The translations under genes were made by a program, and so were the position numbers. From Myxococcus hansupus (GTDB lineage Bacteria > Myxococcota > Myxococcia > Myxococcales > Myxococcaceae), in assembly GCF_000280925.3 (NCBI RefSeq), contig NZ_CP012109.1, positions 8,902,001-8,966,000 of the forward strand: a stretch of DNA of 64,000 nucleotides, given 5' to 3'. Position 1 is the stretch's first letter. Every line of letters starts with the position of its first letter. Shown in pieces: positions 44,018 to 52,565 of the stretch. A model generated the notes under the pieces. That model was not told the origin of the DNA. It saw only the letters and a program-made list of their open reading frames with translations, and ran no database searches.

Positions 44018-44941
44018 CTACGGCGTCAGTCGTGCCCATCTCGCGCCACGGCGCCGCCCTGTGTCCCAGAGCTCCAGCGCATAGGCTGGAGGCGGACTCA
44101 CGGGCGCCGACCACTCAATGACGGCTGCCGCGCTTTGTCCGGGCAACAGCCGTGGTTCCTGCATCAGCAGGGGCACCTCCAGCGTCTCTCCCGTGGGGTG
44201 GCCACTCGGGTCGAGGTGAATCAGCCGAGCAATGCCCGGCTGCCAAGGCGCCTCACTCCGAGGATTCTCCAGCCTCACGGCGAAAGCCATCCACGCACCA
44301 GAGCGATAGCTGCGAAGTCGGTGGACCTTGAGCCCGGTCTCGCTGGCCTTGTCTTCCAGCCAGTGGACGACCACCCCCGAGGACGCGATGGCGTCAGAGA
44401 GGATTGCGCCCACGAGCCCCTGTTGCGGCACCGTCCTGCGCGCTGATGCCAACCGGGCCTCCAGCACCGCATTGCGCTCACGGAGTGCCACCAACTCGGC
44501 CTCCAGTTGCTCCACGGTGGCGGGACGGCGCCGGACTTCGACGACCGCGTCCACCACGGAGGCTTCGGTCGACAGCTCCAGGACGAGCCTCCGGGGCGCG
44601 GCTTCGTCCGTGAAGCGCAGCACCAGGGGCGGCACGCCGCTCGCGGGCATCACGACAGCAGGCTTGAGCAGCAGGTGCTTTCCCGCGAAGTCCAGGCGAT
44701 GGAACAGCCCCTGGAGGGGCTCGTGCGGTTCACCTTCCAGTACGGCATCCGAGTCGAGCAGCACCGTCGTCACGACACCAGGTGCCACCCGGAGCCGTTG
44801 AATGGGCTCACCGGTGCCCGCACTCAGGTCCACGGTTCGTTCAATACGCCGCCAACGCTTCGCGTCCGGCGTCTGGGCCAGTGCTGCCGTGCCCAGCAGG
44901 AGCACCACCGCCGTCATCAACAACGAGCCAGGGGGGAACAC
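44018..44941 (-). CDS. DUF2381 family exported protein (second copy)
   Basis: 307 residues. An N-terminal signal peptide (LLMTAVVLLLGTAALAQ) is followed by the DUF2381 pattern: ERTVDLSAGTGEPIQRLRV, GVVTTVLLDSD, a short coiled-coil VEQLEAELVALRERNAVLEA, and FAVRLENPRSEAPWQPG near the C-terminus, parallel to DMRIVNGTTHPAWTP in the first copy. Its function is unknown. It is the first gene of a two-gene operon with the kinase and is probably secreted to the periplasm. Confidence 0.8.
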   Translation of the reverse strand: MFPPGSLLMTAVVLLLGTAALAQTPDAKRWRRIERTVDLSAGTGEPIQRLRVAPGVVTTVLLDSDAVLEGEPHEPLQGLFHRLDFAGKHLLLKPAVVMPASGVPPLVLRFTDEAAPRRLVLELSTEASVVDAVVEVRRRPATVEQLEAELVALRERNAVLEARLASARRTVPQQGLVGAILSDAIASSGVVVHWLEDKASETGLKVHRLRSYRSGAWMAFAVRLENPRSEAPWQPGIARLIHLDPSGHPTGETLEVPLLMQEPRLLPGQSAAAVIEWSAPVSPPPAYALELWDTGRRRGARWARLTP

Positions 44942-45287
44942 GCAGAGGCAACCTCCAGGGTTGTAACCTAATCGACGGGGATGACACGACGGGCCGTGCG
45001 AAGACCCCGTGTTCTTCGAGGAGGAACACGCCTCCGTCTGGCACCCCGGGATGGGTGATGTCTACCTGAAAGGTAGTCAGGGGCACACAGGACGTTTGAA
45101 GGTCGGCGTGACCTCGTTTGGCATGTCCTGGGAGGGCATCACCCGTCGCAGGCCGCACGCAGGGAAGAAAATCAGCAGGCCCGCGATGGAATGTTCCGGG
45201 CGTTGGCGTCTTCCTTTTTGAGCGCCGCCATCCATGCCCCTGGGGAGGTATCCACGGAAGCTGCTGGCGTCGCTATGAGGGAACGCC
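44942..45287. other. Intergenic 346 bp, divergent promoter region
   Basis: It separates the leftward DUF2381-kinase operon from the rightward SAVED-nuclease gene. Open frames here on both strands are short, lack ribosome sites and do not look like protein. One 9-bp hairpin with a G-T pair is visible at 45009-45029 (GTGTTCTTC, GAG, GAGGAACAC). I see nothing else that I can name. Confidence 0.5.
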
Positions 45288-46757
45288 ATGGGAGAGCAGA
45301 GTGCGTCTCGCCTGGAAGGCGACCGCTATCAGCATCTGCTGAGCTGGTATGAGCTGCTCCGGCTGCTCGAGGCGGACAGCCCTTTTGAGTCTGGCCATGT
45401 CGAGCACCCGACGGCGGGCTCCGCGGATGACGTGACGCTGCACGCTCGGCCCGGCGCTGGCGTGTCCAGCCGCTACATGCAGGTGAAGTGGCACGTCGAC
45501 CATCGGGACACGTACTCCCTCTCCGGGCTGGTGACGCCTCCCCGGGAGGGCAACTCCCTGCTGCGAAAGCTGCTGGAGAGCTGGTTGGCGCTGCGGCCCC
45601 TGGGGCCCGTCGAAATCTGGCTGTTGAGCAACTGGGCCTCGGCGGAGGACCTGGGGCGCTATCTGCATGGCAGGGACCACTGCTTCACGGACGCGTTCTT
45701 CGTGCAGCCACCGCGAGGTGCCCTGAAGAAGCACTGGGCGGAGTGGGAGCGGCAGCTCGGTGCGCCAGCGGAGACGCTGCGGGCTTTCTGCAAGGACCTC
45801 CGCTTGCGGCTCGTCGCGGGCAGCATCACCGACGTGGAGGAACAGGTGGATGACCGGATGGGGAGGCTGGGCCTGCGCACGGGCCGGCAGCCACGCGCCG
45901 TCGCGGTGGACGGGCTCCGGGAGTGGGTCGAGCTTGGGGGCGGCAAGAAGCGCGTCACCCCGGAGTCGCTGCGAGAAGTCATTCGGGCCTGGGGGCTGCT
46001 GGCCTCGCGGGAGGCTGTGCCCACCGTGAGCCTCTGGATTCATGGGTGGGCGCGGCGTGCGTGGGATGTGCCTCCCACCGAGGAGTTGGATTGGACGGCG
46101 TACTTCGACCGAGACACCCGGACGCTGCCGTCGGAGGCGGTGTGGCGGGAGACGTTGCTGCCTTCCTTGCTGGCCGTGCGTCAGCGCCTGTCGAGGCGGC
46201 CTGATGGTGCGTTGATCGACCTGCGGGGCAAGTTGCCGCTGAGCACGGTGCTGGCGGTGGGCTTCCAATTCCCGGAGGTGGGGGGCTACCGCTTCCGAGT
46301 CGAACAGCCCACGCGGGGAGAGACCTTCCTGTGGCGCTCGGACGCGAAGCCATCTGGGCGCGGGCTGCGTGTCACCCGGCACGACGTCAACGCGGATGCC
46401 GCTGAGTTGCTCGTGATGTTCCAGATGACGGGCGATGCGCGCGCGGACGTGGACCGCTTCCTGGCCGAGCGCCCCGGTCACTTTCGCGCGGTGCTCTACC
46501 TGGAGCCAGAGGGTGGGCCGCATGATGGCGCCGTGGGTTCGGCTGCGGACGCGGTTGAGTTCGCCGTCCAGGCGCGCGAGCAGCTCCGGCGAGAGCGCAA
46601 CGCGCTACGAACGACGGTGACGCATCTCATTCTCTATGCCCCCGCGGCGTGTTGCCTGTTCCTGGGCCAGCGGCTCAACGCCGTGGGGCCAGTCGTGGCC
46701 TACGAGCGCACCGGGACTGGCGGCTACGCACCCGCGCTCACGTTGCAGACGGGGTGA
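45288..46757 (+). CDS. Cap4-like protein: PD-(D/E)XK nuclease with C-terminal SAVED domain
   Basis: 489 residues. The N-terminus fits the DUF4297/Cap4 endonuclease: GDRYQHLLSWYELLRLLEAD, then D47-D48 in AGSADDVTL and Q65-V66-K67 in YMQVKWH, a D...QxK active site. The C-terminal half is a SAVED sensor: LSTVLAVGFQFPEVGGYRF with TFLWRSD, and the closing HLILYAPAACCLFLGQRLN followed by VGPVVAYER, matching the family xxxAPxxxAxxxG block. Cap4 proteins oligomerise on a cyclic trinucleotide and degrade DNA. No CD-NTase gene is adjacent; the only one in the window is 37 kb away. It lies directly upstream of the dev promoter. The start has TGAGGGA. Confidence 0.8.
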   Translation: MGEQSASRLEGDRYQHLLSWYELLRLLEADSPFESGHVEHPTAGSADDVTLHARPGAGVSSRYMQVKWHVDHRDTYSLSGLVTPPREGNSLLRKLLESWLALRPLGPVEIWLLSNWASAEDLGRYLHGRDHCFTDAFFVQPPRGALKKHWAEWERQLGAPAETLRAFCKDLRLRLVAGSITDVEEQVDDRMGRLGLRTGRQPRAVAVDGLREWVELGGGKKRVTPESLREVIRAWGLLASREAVPTVSLWIHGWARRAWDVPPTEELDWTAYFDRDTRTLPSEAVWRETLLPSLLAVRQRLSRRPDGALIDLRGKLPLSTVLAVGFQFPEVGGYRFRVEQPTRGETFLWRSDAKPSGRGLRVTRHDVNADAAELLVMFQMTGDARADVDRFLAERPGHFRAVLYLEPEGGPHDGAVGSAADAVEFAVQAREQLRRERNALRTTVTHLILYAPAACCLFLGQRLNAVGPVVAYERTGTGGYAPALTLQTG

Positions 46758-47026
46758 GACTTGGGGGTAGTGCAATGTTTAAACAAAGTCGCAGGCTTGC
46801 CCTGAGGTGTGGAGGCATTGACGGGCACAGGCTCCCGTCTGCATATCCATTCGCGACCTGTGCATGTTGGTATCTGCTCAGGTGAGGAGCGTTGGCGGTA
46901 ACTTTCGGGAGCGGGCGGAGCGGGTACTTCGAATTGTTTCACTCGTTCTGCTTGTTGCGAAGACGCTGGTCGAGTTGGTGGATGTGACCCTGATCTGAAA
47001 TCGCTGTCAGGGCGCGGAAAATCGCA
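46758..47026 (+). promoter_or_regulatory. Region upstream of the dev operon
   Basis: 269 bp without a gene, less GC-rich than its flanks (CAATGTTTAAACAAAG; GAATTGTTTCACTCG). In M. xanthus the dev promoter, its developmental activator sites and its autoregulation by DevT/R/S lie in the corresponding place. I did not identify individual binding sites with confidence. Confidence 0.5.
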
Positions 47027-47155
47027 GTGACGATCGACGTTGTGCGCGTCGGTGTTGAGCAATTGGTGTCGGCTCAGGTGCAGTTCGAGGTGTCGCGAGC
47101 CGTTGGCGCGGGGCGTCGGATGACGGCGCCCCGCGCTGCCGACTGCCTTGGGTGA
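47027..47155 (+). CDS. devI: Candidate DevI, small inhibitor of sporulation (42 aa)
   Basis: A 42-codon frame from GTG 47027 to TGA 47155, ending 27 bases before cas6. It starts MTIDVVRVGVEQLVSAQ and ends RMTAPRAADCLG. In M. xanthus the first dev gene encodes DevI, a roughly 40-residue protein that delays sporulation when overproduced and is held down by DevT, DevR and DevS. Position, size and start type match; I have not compared the residues with the known DevI sequence. The ribosome site is weak (GCGCGGA). No conserved domain is visible. Confidence 0.55.
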   Translation: MTIDVVRVGVEQLVSAQVQFEVSRAVGAGRRMTAPRAADCLG

Positions 47156-47182
47156 TGTGGTTGGTTCTGAAGGAGACGTCGA

Positions 47183-47794
47183 ATGGCGTTTGTTGATTTG
47201 CTGTTCCCTGTGCAAGGCGGCCCGGTTCCGCTCGACCACGGTTATCTCCTGTTCGCCGCTCTCTCTCGTCACATCCCCGCTCTGCATGAGTGTGCGGACA
47301 TGGGGGTGTTCTCTCTTCGGGGCGTGAGCAACACCCGCGAGTTGCTCTACCTGGGGCGGGGCACGTTGCGCCTTCGGTGTCCCGTCGATGCCGTGGGCAC
47401 ATTGTTGCCGCTGGTCAGCGCACCACTGGAGGTTGCGGGACGGCGCCTGTCCCTGGGCGCTCCCTCGTTGTACGCCCTGGAGCCGGTGCCGGTGCTATCC
47501 GCGCGGCTGGTGACCTTCAAGCACGCGATGGACGAGGCTTCCTTTGTCGTGGCGGTCACCCGGGCGCTGGAGACGTTCGGCGTCGAGGCTTCGTTGAAGG
47601 TGGGCCGTCGGCGCATCGTGTGCATCGCTGGCAAGAAGGTCGTGGGCTTCGCGCTCGAACTGCATGGACTGTCCGCCGAACACTCGCTCCGCGTGCAGGA
47701 GCGCGGCTTGGGCGGCCGCCGTCACATGGGATGTGGTCTCTTCCTTCCGCCGGGCCGAGTAGCGCGCGCTCAGTCTCGAGGGAAGGCCGCGTGA
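47183..47794 (+). CDS. cas6: CRISPR repeat endoribonuclease Cas6 (Cmx6 / MYXAN type), dev-locus copy
   Basis: 203 residues. It opens VDLLFPVQGGPVPLDHGY, with LYLGRGTLRLRC, ARLVTFKHAMDEASF, and the glycine-rich loop GLGGRRHMGCGLFLPPG. It processes repeat RNA, and its repeats differ at only three positions from those of array 1. Compared with the Cmr-locus Cas6 it is about as long and similar throughout, so each may process both arrays. ATG 47183 has GAAGGAGA upstream. Its stop overlaps cas3 (GTGA). Confidence 0.94.
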   Translation: MAFVDLLFPVQGGPVPLDHGYLLFAALSRHIPALHECADMGVFSLRGVSNTRELLYLGRGTLRLRCPVDAVGTLLPLVSAPLEVAGRRLSLGAPSLYALEPVPVLSARLVTFKHAMDEASFVVAVTRALETFGVEASLKVGRRRIVCIAGKKVVGFALELHGLSAEHSLRVQERGLGGRRHMGCGLFLPPGRVARAQSRGKAA

Positions 47795-50031
47795 AGCGGC
47801 TGCTGGCCAAGACGACCGCCACGCCCGACAGGCCCGAGGGCGAAGCGACGTTGCTGGGACATACCGCCCTGGTGCTGTCATCCGCGCGACGGCTCCTGGA
47901 ACACCGGGGACGCGCGTCGCTCCTGGCCGCGGGATTGGCCCCGACCTGGGAGCCTCGTCTGCGGCGCATCGCCCTGCTCGCCGCTGCGCTCCATGACCTG
48001 GGCAAGTGCAGCGAGCACTTCCAGTCAATGCTCCGCCGCAAGCGCACCGAGCCGCAGTTGGTTCGACATGAAGCGCTCTCCCTGTGGCTTTGCTGGCCAG
48101 GCCAGCCTCTTTCGTCGTGGCTCCTGGGCGGGATGGATGAGCTGGACCTGTGCCTCGCACTGGTCAGCGCGGCGGCCCACCACCGCAAGTTTCAGTCAGA
48201 CGCTTTCGCGCCGGATGGCACGGGGGCCGGGCTGTCGTTGGAGTTGTGGGTTCATCATGAGGACTTCGCCCGGACGTTGAAGCGAATCGCCGAGGAGCTC
48301 CAGCTCTCCGCGCCGCCGGTTTTCACCGCGCCCATCGTGCTGCGGGCCACGAGGAAGGAGCACCCGCGCGACCAGCTCCAGTCCTGGCAGGACGACTTCG
48401 AGCGCGTCGTGCCCGTGGACTCTCCGGACGCGCGGCTCCTGTCCGTGTGTAAAGCGCTGGTGCTCGCGGCGGACGTCGCTGGCTCGGCGCTTCCTCGGAG
48501 CGGCGAGAAACAGGACTGGGTGGACCGGCAGCTCACGGCCCCACACCCGGCGGAGGCGCTTCGCACCGTGGTCGAGCGCCGCCTCGGCGGTCGCTTGCCA
48601 CGACCCTTCCAGGATGCGGTGGCTCGGAGCTCCGCGCCCGTGACGCTGGTGCGGGCCGGGTGTGGCAGTGGCAAGACGGTCGCCGCATACCTGTGGGCCG
48701 TGACGCGGCATCCGGGCCGTCCCCTGTGGCTCACCTATCCAACCATGGGCACGGCCACCGAGGGCTTTCGGGATTACCTCCATGGCGCCGATGTGGATGC
48801 CCGGTTGCAGCATTCGCGAGCGGAAGTGGACTTCGACATCTTCGGCCTCCGGGATGGTGCGGACCCGGGTAGGGGCTCGCGGGATCAGGACCGGCTCGAC
48901 GCGCTCCGCTCATGGGGCGTTGATGCCATGAGCTGCACGGCCGATACGGTGCTCGGGCTCGTCCAGAGCCAGCGCCAGGGGCTCTATGCTTGGCCATCGC
49001 TTTGCTCTGCTTGCGTCGTCTTCGACGAAATCCATGCCTACGATGACCGGCTCTTCGGTTGCTTGTTGCGCTTCCTGGAGGCCCTCCCGGGACTCCCCGT
49101 CCTGTTGATGACGGCCAGTCTGCCTGTCGCGAGGCTCGGGGCGTTGCGTGACCTGTGCGAGCGCGTCCATGGCCGGAGCCTCGCGGTGGTCGACGGACCG
49201 GAGGACCTGGAGACGCTGCCGCGCTACCAGCGCCTCGACGTCGAGGACCCGTGGCCTCTCGTAACCCAGTGCCTGCGGGACGACGGCAAGGTGCTGTGGG
49301 TCAGCAACACCGTGGATCGCTGCATGCGGGCCGCTGAGGCGGCCTCGTCACGTGGTGCTCATGCCTTGCTGTATCACAGCCGTTTTCGCTACGAGGACCG
49401 CGTCCACCGTCATGGCGCTGTCGTCGCGGCTTTCGCGAAGAGCGGCTGCTCCGTCTTCGCATCGACGACGCAGGTGGCGGAGATGAGCCTGGACCTGTCC
49501 GCGGACCTGCTGGTCACGGACCTGGCGCCCATCCCCGCGCTCATTCAACGCCTGGGGCGTCTCAACCGTCGCAGTACGCCCGAAGCGCCGGAGCGGGTCC
49601 GTCCCTTCGTGGTGCTGCCCTTCGATGGCGCCCCCTATTCAGCACCAGCCCTGCGCGATGCACGTGCCTGGCTCGTACGTTTGGGAATGGGGGAGTTGTG
49701 TCAGCGAGACCTGGTGTCCGCGTGGGAGGCGCACGGGGTGACGGAGGCGCCGCAGCGGTACTCCAGCACCTGGTTGGACGGACGCTTCGACACCTGGCCC
49801 GCGCCGGTTCGCGACGGGAGCCCCAGCTTGACGGTGCTCCTGGAGGAGGATGCCCGGAAGGTCCTGGCGGGCGAGGTGCGTGCCCACGAAGTCACCCTGC
49901 CCATGAACCTTCCACCTGAGTCCCTCAAGTGGCGTGGCTGGCCGCGCCCTGGCCGGCTGCCGTACCCCATCCCTCCAGCGGGCACGCTGGACTACGACGA
50001 ACTGCGAGGTGCGCGATGGCGAAAGCCGTGA
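47791..50031 (+). CDS. cas3: Cas3 HD nuclease-helicase (MYXAN type I)
   Basis: 746 residues. The HD nuclease lies at the N-terminus: H24 in LLGHTALVL, the HD pair H68-D69 in LHDLGKC, and SAAAHHRKF. The SF2 helicase follows: Walker A AGCGSGKTVAAYL near 288, DEIH box D412-E413-I414-H415, LLMTASLPVARL (motif III), and QRLGRLNRRST (motif VI). It should nick and unwind DNA recruited by the Cascade complex. GTG 47791 overlaps the cas6 stop. Its 3' end overlaps the cas8 start by 16 bases. All catalytic motifs appear intact, so interference is plausible. Confidence 0.94.
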   Translation: MKRLLAKTTATPDRPEGEATLLGHTALVLSSARRLLEHRGRASLLAAGLAPTWEPRLRRIALLAAALHDLGKCSEHFQSMLRRKRTEPQLVRHEALSLWLCWPGQPLSSWLLGGMDELDLCLALVSAAAHHRKFQSDAFAPDGTGAGLSLELWVHHEDFARTLKRIAEELQLSAPPVFTAPIVLRATRKEHPRDQLQSWQDDFERVVPVDSPDARLLSVCKALVLAADVAGSALPRSGEKQDWVDRQLTAPHPAEALRTVVERRLGGRLPRPFQDAVARSSAPVTLVRAGCGSGKTVAAYLWAVTRHPGRPLWLTYPTMGTATEGFRDYLHGADVDARLQHSRAEVDFDIFGLRDGADPGRGSRDQDRLDALRSWGVDAMSCTADTVLGLVQSQRQGLYAWPSLCSACVVFDEIHAYDDRLFGCLLRFLEALPGLPVLLMTASLPVARLGALRDLCERVHGRSLAVVDGPEDLETLPRYQRLDVEDPWPLVTQCLRDDGKVLWVSNTVDRCMRAAEAASSRGAHALLYHSRFRYEDRVHRHGAVVAAFAKSGCSVFASTTQVAEMSLDLSADLLVTDLAPIPALIQRLGRLNRRSTPEAPERVRPFVVLPFDGAPYSAPALRDARAWLVRLGMGELCQRDLVSAWEAHGVTEAPQRYSSTWLDGRFDTWPAPVRDGSPSLTVLLEEDARKVLAGEVRAHEVTLPMNLPPESLKWRGWPRPGRLPYPIPPAGTLDYDELRGARWRKP

Positions 50032-51632
50032 GCCCGCGGAAGAAGGCGTTGCCTGCTCCGCTCTCCATCTCGCTGTACGCACCTGGGATGACGCCCTTGC
50101 TGCGGGCGGGCGCGGGTGGGCTGGCCGCATCCCTTCGCGCCATTCTCCTGGGCGCGACGCCGTCCGCCTCCTGGCCGTCACCGGTTTCACTGGGGCCCGG
50201 AACGGCGACGGTGTCGCCAGAGGCCATCCACTTCGATTGGGGCGGTGCGGCACCCGAGGCCACGCTCAAGCCGTTGTTCGAGGCGTCGTTCCGAGTGAAG
50301 CAAGGCTTCATCGACCTGCCCGGCGCGAGACGTCCAAACGCCCCTGAGCCGCCGCCCGAGCTGGCCGCCGCGCTTCATGACGCGCTGAAGGTGACCTTCC
50401 TCCAGCACGGCAAGTCGACGCAGGGGGGGACGCGCAAGCGCATCACCTTCGAGGTGGATGACCAGCCGGTGGTCGTGGAGTCGCAGGGGTACGCGTCCTT
50501 CGTCCATCAGGGCGCCTGGCAGAACGTGCTCGAGGCACTGGAGTCGGGGAGCACGGTGCTGGCGAGCTGGGCCTACCCAGGGGCGGCGGAGCGGCACATT
50601 GGCGTGCGGGTCACGAAGGTGGAGTACACGGCGCAGGAGGCGCTCTGTGCATGCTTCGCGCTCGTGGGGTGTGTCTCCTTCAAGCTGCCGCAGCTCCGAG
50701 GTGGTGCCTTCGTGGCGCTGGCGCCCACGGACCTAGTTTGTTTCGCGCGGCTGCGTTCCGGGCTGACGCCCGGCAGGCTCGTGGATGTCGCGGTGGCTGG
50801 GGCCTCGGACGCGGTGCTCGCGGCGCAGCTCGCGATGAAGCTGGAGGCGAAGGGGGAACTCGGCAAGGTGCTGGGCGCCGCGGAGGCGGTGGCGCTGCGG
50901 CAGATGCCGTGGAACGCACAACAGAAGATTCGCGGCGCGGTGGTACGGCAGGACACGGTGAGCGAGGACGTGCTGAACGCCTATGAGGTCGCTGCCGCCG
51001 CCTTGAAGTCCAAGCTGAGAGTGCGCAAGCCCGAGGGCAAGGGCGAGGCGGGCTACTTCATCGCGACCAGCGCGCTGCGCGCCTTCATCACCGAGAACCT
51101 CGCTGCCGCGCGCCCCTGGTTCGCGGGCTTCGCCACCGCGACGACGGCGGAGGGCCGCTTCATTCACGACTACTGCGGCCGGGACAACCTGGGCGCGTTG
51201 CTGTGGGACGAAAGGAAGGGGCTCATCGCCATGCATCCGAAGCTGAAGGAGTCCGAACAGTGGCTCGTCCAGAGCGTTCACCTCGCGCTGCGCAGCCGGT
51301 TCAGGGGCATCTACGAGGACACCAAGGAGAGTCCCCCGGCCACGCGCTCCAACAGGCTCAAAGGGGAGCGCGAACGCCTGCGGCTGAGCTTCGCGGGGGC
51401 CAAGACGCCGGAGCAGGTACGGGCGGCGCTCGCGGACCTGTGGAGCCGCGCCGGTCCCAATCGGGAACTCCAAGAGCACTGGAAGGACATCCTGCCCCTG
51501 CTTGGGCCGGAGCGGTGGCGGGATGCCCGTGACCTCTCATTGGTGGCGTTGGCCAGCTACCAAGGACGCGGAGGCGATACCGCGGAGCTGGAGGACGCGG
51601 AGGCGTCATCCGACGCGTCCGAGCTGTCCTGA
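50016..51632 (+). CDS. devT: Cas8a1/Cmx1 large subunit, DevT
   Basis: 538 residues. Large subunit of the MYXAN-type Cascade, equivalent to M. xanthus DevT, which also promotes fruA expression in development. Identified by its place between cas3 and cas7 and by the DUF-like pattern LSISLYAPGMTPLLRAGAGG (N-terminal Csx13 region) and KKRITFEVDD-like strand GTRKRITFEVDDQPV. The C-terminal half is helical. The start at ATG 50016 lies within the end of cas3. It lacks the PAM-recognition motifs I know from Cas8e/c, as expected for this divergent family. The acidic tail ELEDAEASSDASELS is noted. Confidence 0.85.
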   Translation: MAKAVSPRKKALPAPLSISLYAPGMTPLLRAGAGGLAASLRAILLGATPSASWPSPVSLGPGTATVSPEAIHFDWGGAAPEATLKPLFEASFRVKQGFIDLPGARRPNAPEPPPELAAALHDALKVTFLQHGKSTQGGTRKRITFEVDDQPVVVESQGYASFVHQGAWQNVLEALESGSTVLASWAYPGAAERHIGVRVTKVEYTAQEALCACFALVGCVSFKLPQLRGGAFVALAPTDLVCFARLRSGLTPGRLVDVAVAGASDAVLAAQLAMKLEAKGELGKVLGAAEAVALRQMPWNAQQKIRGAVVRQDTVSEDVLNAYEVAAAALKSKLRVRKPEGKGEAGYFIATSALRAFITENLAAARPWFAGFATATTAEGRFIHDYCGRDNLGALLWDERKGLIAMHPKLKESEQWLVQSVHLALRSRFRGIYEDTKESPPATRSNRLKGERERLRLSFAGAKTPEQVRAALADLWSRAGPNRELQEHWKDILPLLGPERWRDARDLSLVALASYQGRGGDTAELEDAEASSDASELS

Positions 51633-51656
51633 GCACTCTTTTACCGGAGCCATGTC

Positions 51657-52565
51657 ATGAGCCTTCACGTCTTCGCCGCCTTCGTCACCCCGCTGGGAAC
51701 CGCCGCCAACAACCGGGGCCTCACCGAGGGAAACATCACCAGTCTTCAGAAGCTGGTGTGGAACGGACAGGTCCACACCACTGTCTCCGCGGAGTCCATT
51801 CGCTTCGCGTTGCGGCGGCGCTTGAATGAGCAGGAGCCCTGCAACCGCACCTACGACGATGCTGCGCGCGCCAACGTGTGGAAGGACGACGCCTTCAGCG
51901 CCTGGGCCGCGAAGTCCAAGGAGAAGACGTACATCGACGACGACCTGCTGGGCTTCATGTCGGCGGAGGGGGCGAAGCAGGAGAAGGAGAAGGGGACGGC
52001 CAAGGTCCGCCGCGCGGTGTTGGAGGTGTCGCGTGCCGTGAGCCTCACGCCGTGGTCCGGGGATGTTACCTTCAACGCCGCGAGCCCGGGAGCCACGCCG
52101 TCCGCGCAGAAGAAGGGCAGCAACCCTGTTCCCTATGGCACGGAGATGCATGCGACGCGCTATCAGTATGGCGTGGCGCTGACGCCAGAGGCACTGCGAG
52201 TACCGGCGAGAGCCGCGACGGCGCTGAACCAGTTGTGTGCATTGGGGCCGGTCGCGGGGAACCACGGTCGTTTCCTCTTCGACTTCAGCCCGGAGTCGGT
52301 CGTGTTCCGGCTCACGCAGGAGGCCGCGCCTCGCATTCTTCATGCTTTCGAGCCGTCATCCCGGGCAGGGGGCGTGGAGCTCGCCTCGTTACTGCGCAAG
52401 GTGAAGAGCGGCGATGTTCCCGCGAAGGAGTTGGTCCTGGGGGGGCATGTGGTGGAGGGGCTGAGCGCCGAGGAGCGCGAGGTGCTCGCGGGCGCGGAAC
52501 TCCACACGGGTGTTGTCGCCGCCTGCCGCGCGGCCTGCAAGCGGATGGAGGTGGGGAAGAAGTGA
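51657..52565 (+). CDS. devR: Cas7 backbone subunit, DevR
   Basis: 302 residues. Cas7 coats the crRNA spacer; in M. xanthus DevR also negatively regulates dev transcription. The DevR/Cst2 pattern is clear: FAAFVTPLGTAANNRGLTEG, VHTTVSAESIRFALRRRLNE, GFMSAEGAKQ, PVPYGTEMHATRYQYGVAL and NQLCALGPVAGNHGRFLFD. An earlier ATG at 51652 runs straight into a stop (M-S-stop), so 51657 is the start, with CCGGAGCC upstream. It overlaps cas5 by four bases. Confidence 0.93.
   Translation: MSLHVFAAFVTPLGTAANNRGLTEGNITSLQKLVWNGQVHTTVSAESIRFALRRRLNEQEPCNRTYDDAARANVWKDDAFSAWAAKSKEKTYIDDDLLGFMSAEGAKQEKEKGTAKVRRAVLEVSRAVSLTPWSGDVTFNAASPGATPSAQKKGSNPVPYGTEMHATRYQYGVALTPEALRVPARAATALNQLCALGPVAGNHGRFLFDFSPESVVFRLTQEAAPRILHAFEPSSRAGGVELASLLRKVKSGDVPAKELVLGGHVVEGLSAEEREVLAGAELHTGVVAACRAACKRMEVGKK

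Noticed and set aside
43989..44114. Longer N-terminus for the minus-strand kinase
   Set aside because: It would overlap the DUF2381 gene; ATG 43988 has a GAAGGA site and leaves a normal 29-base gap.
44942..45287. Small genes in the gap before the Cap4-like gene
   Set aside because: The frames are short, antisense to one another and have no ribosome site or conserved motif.
46758..47182. Several short minus-strand frames upstream of cas6
   Set aside because: Low-complexity, Arg/Pro-rich translations typical of antisense high-GC DNA; only the 42-codon plus-strand frame fits a known gene.
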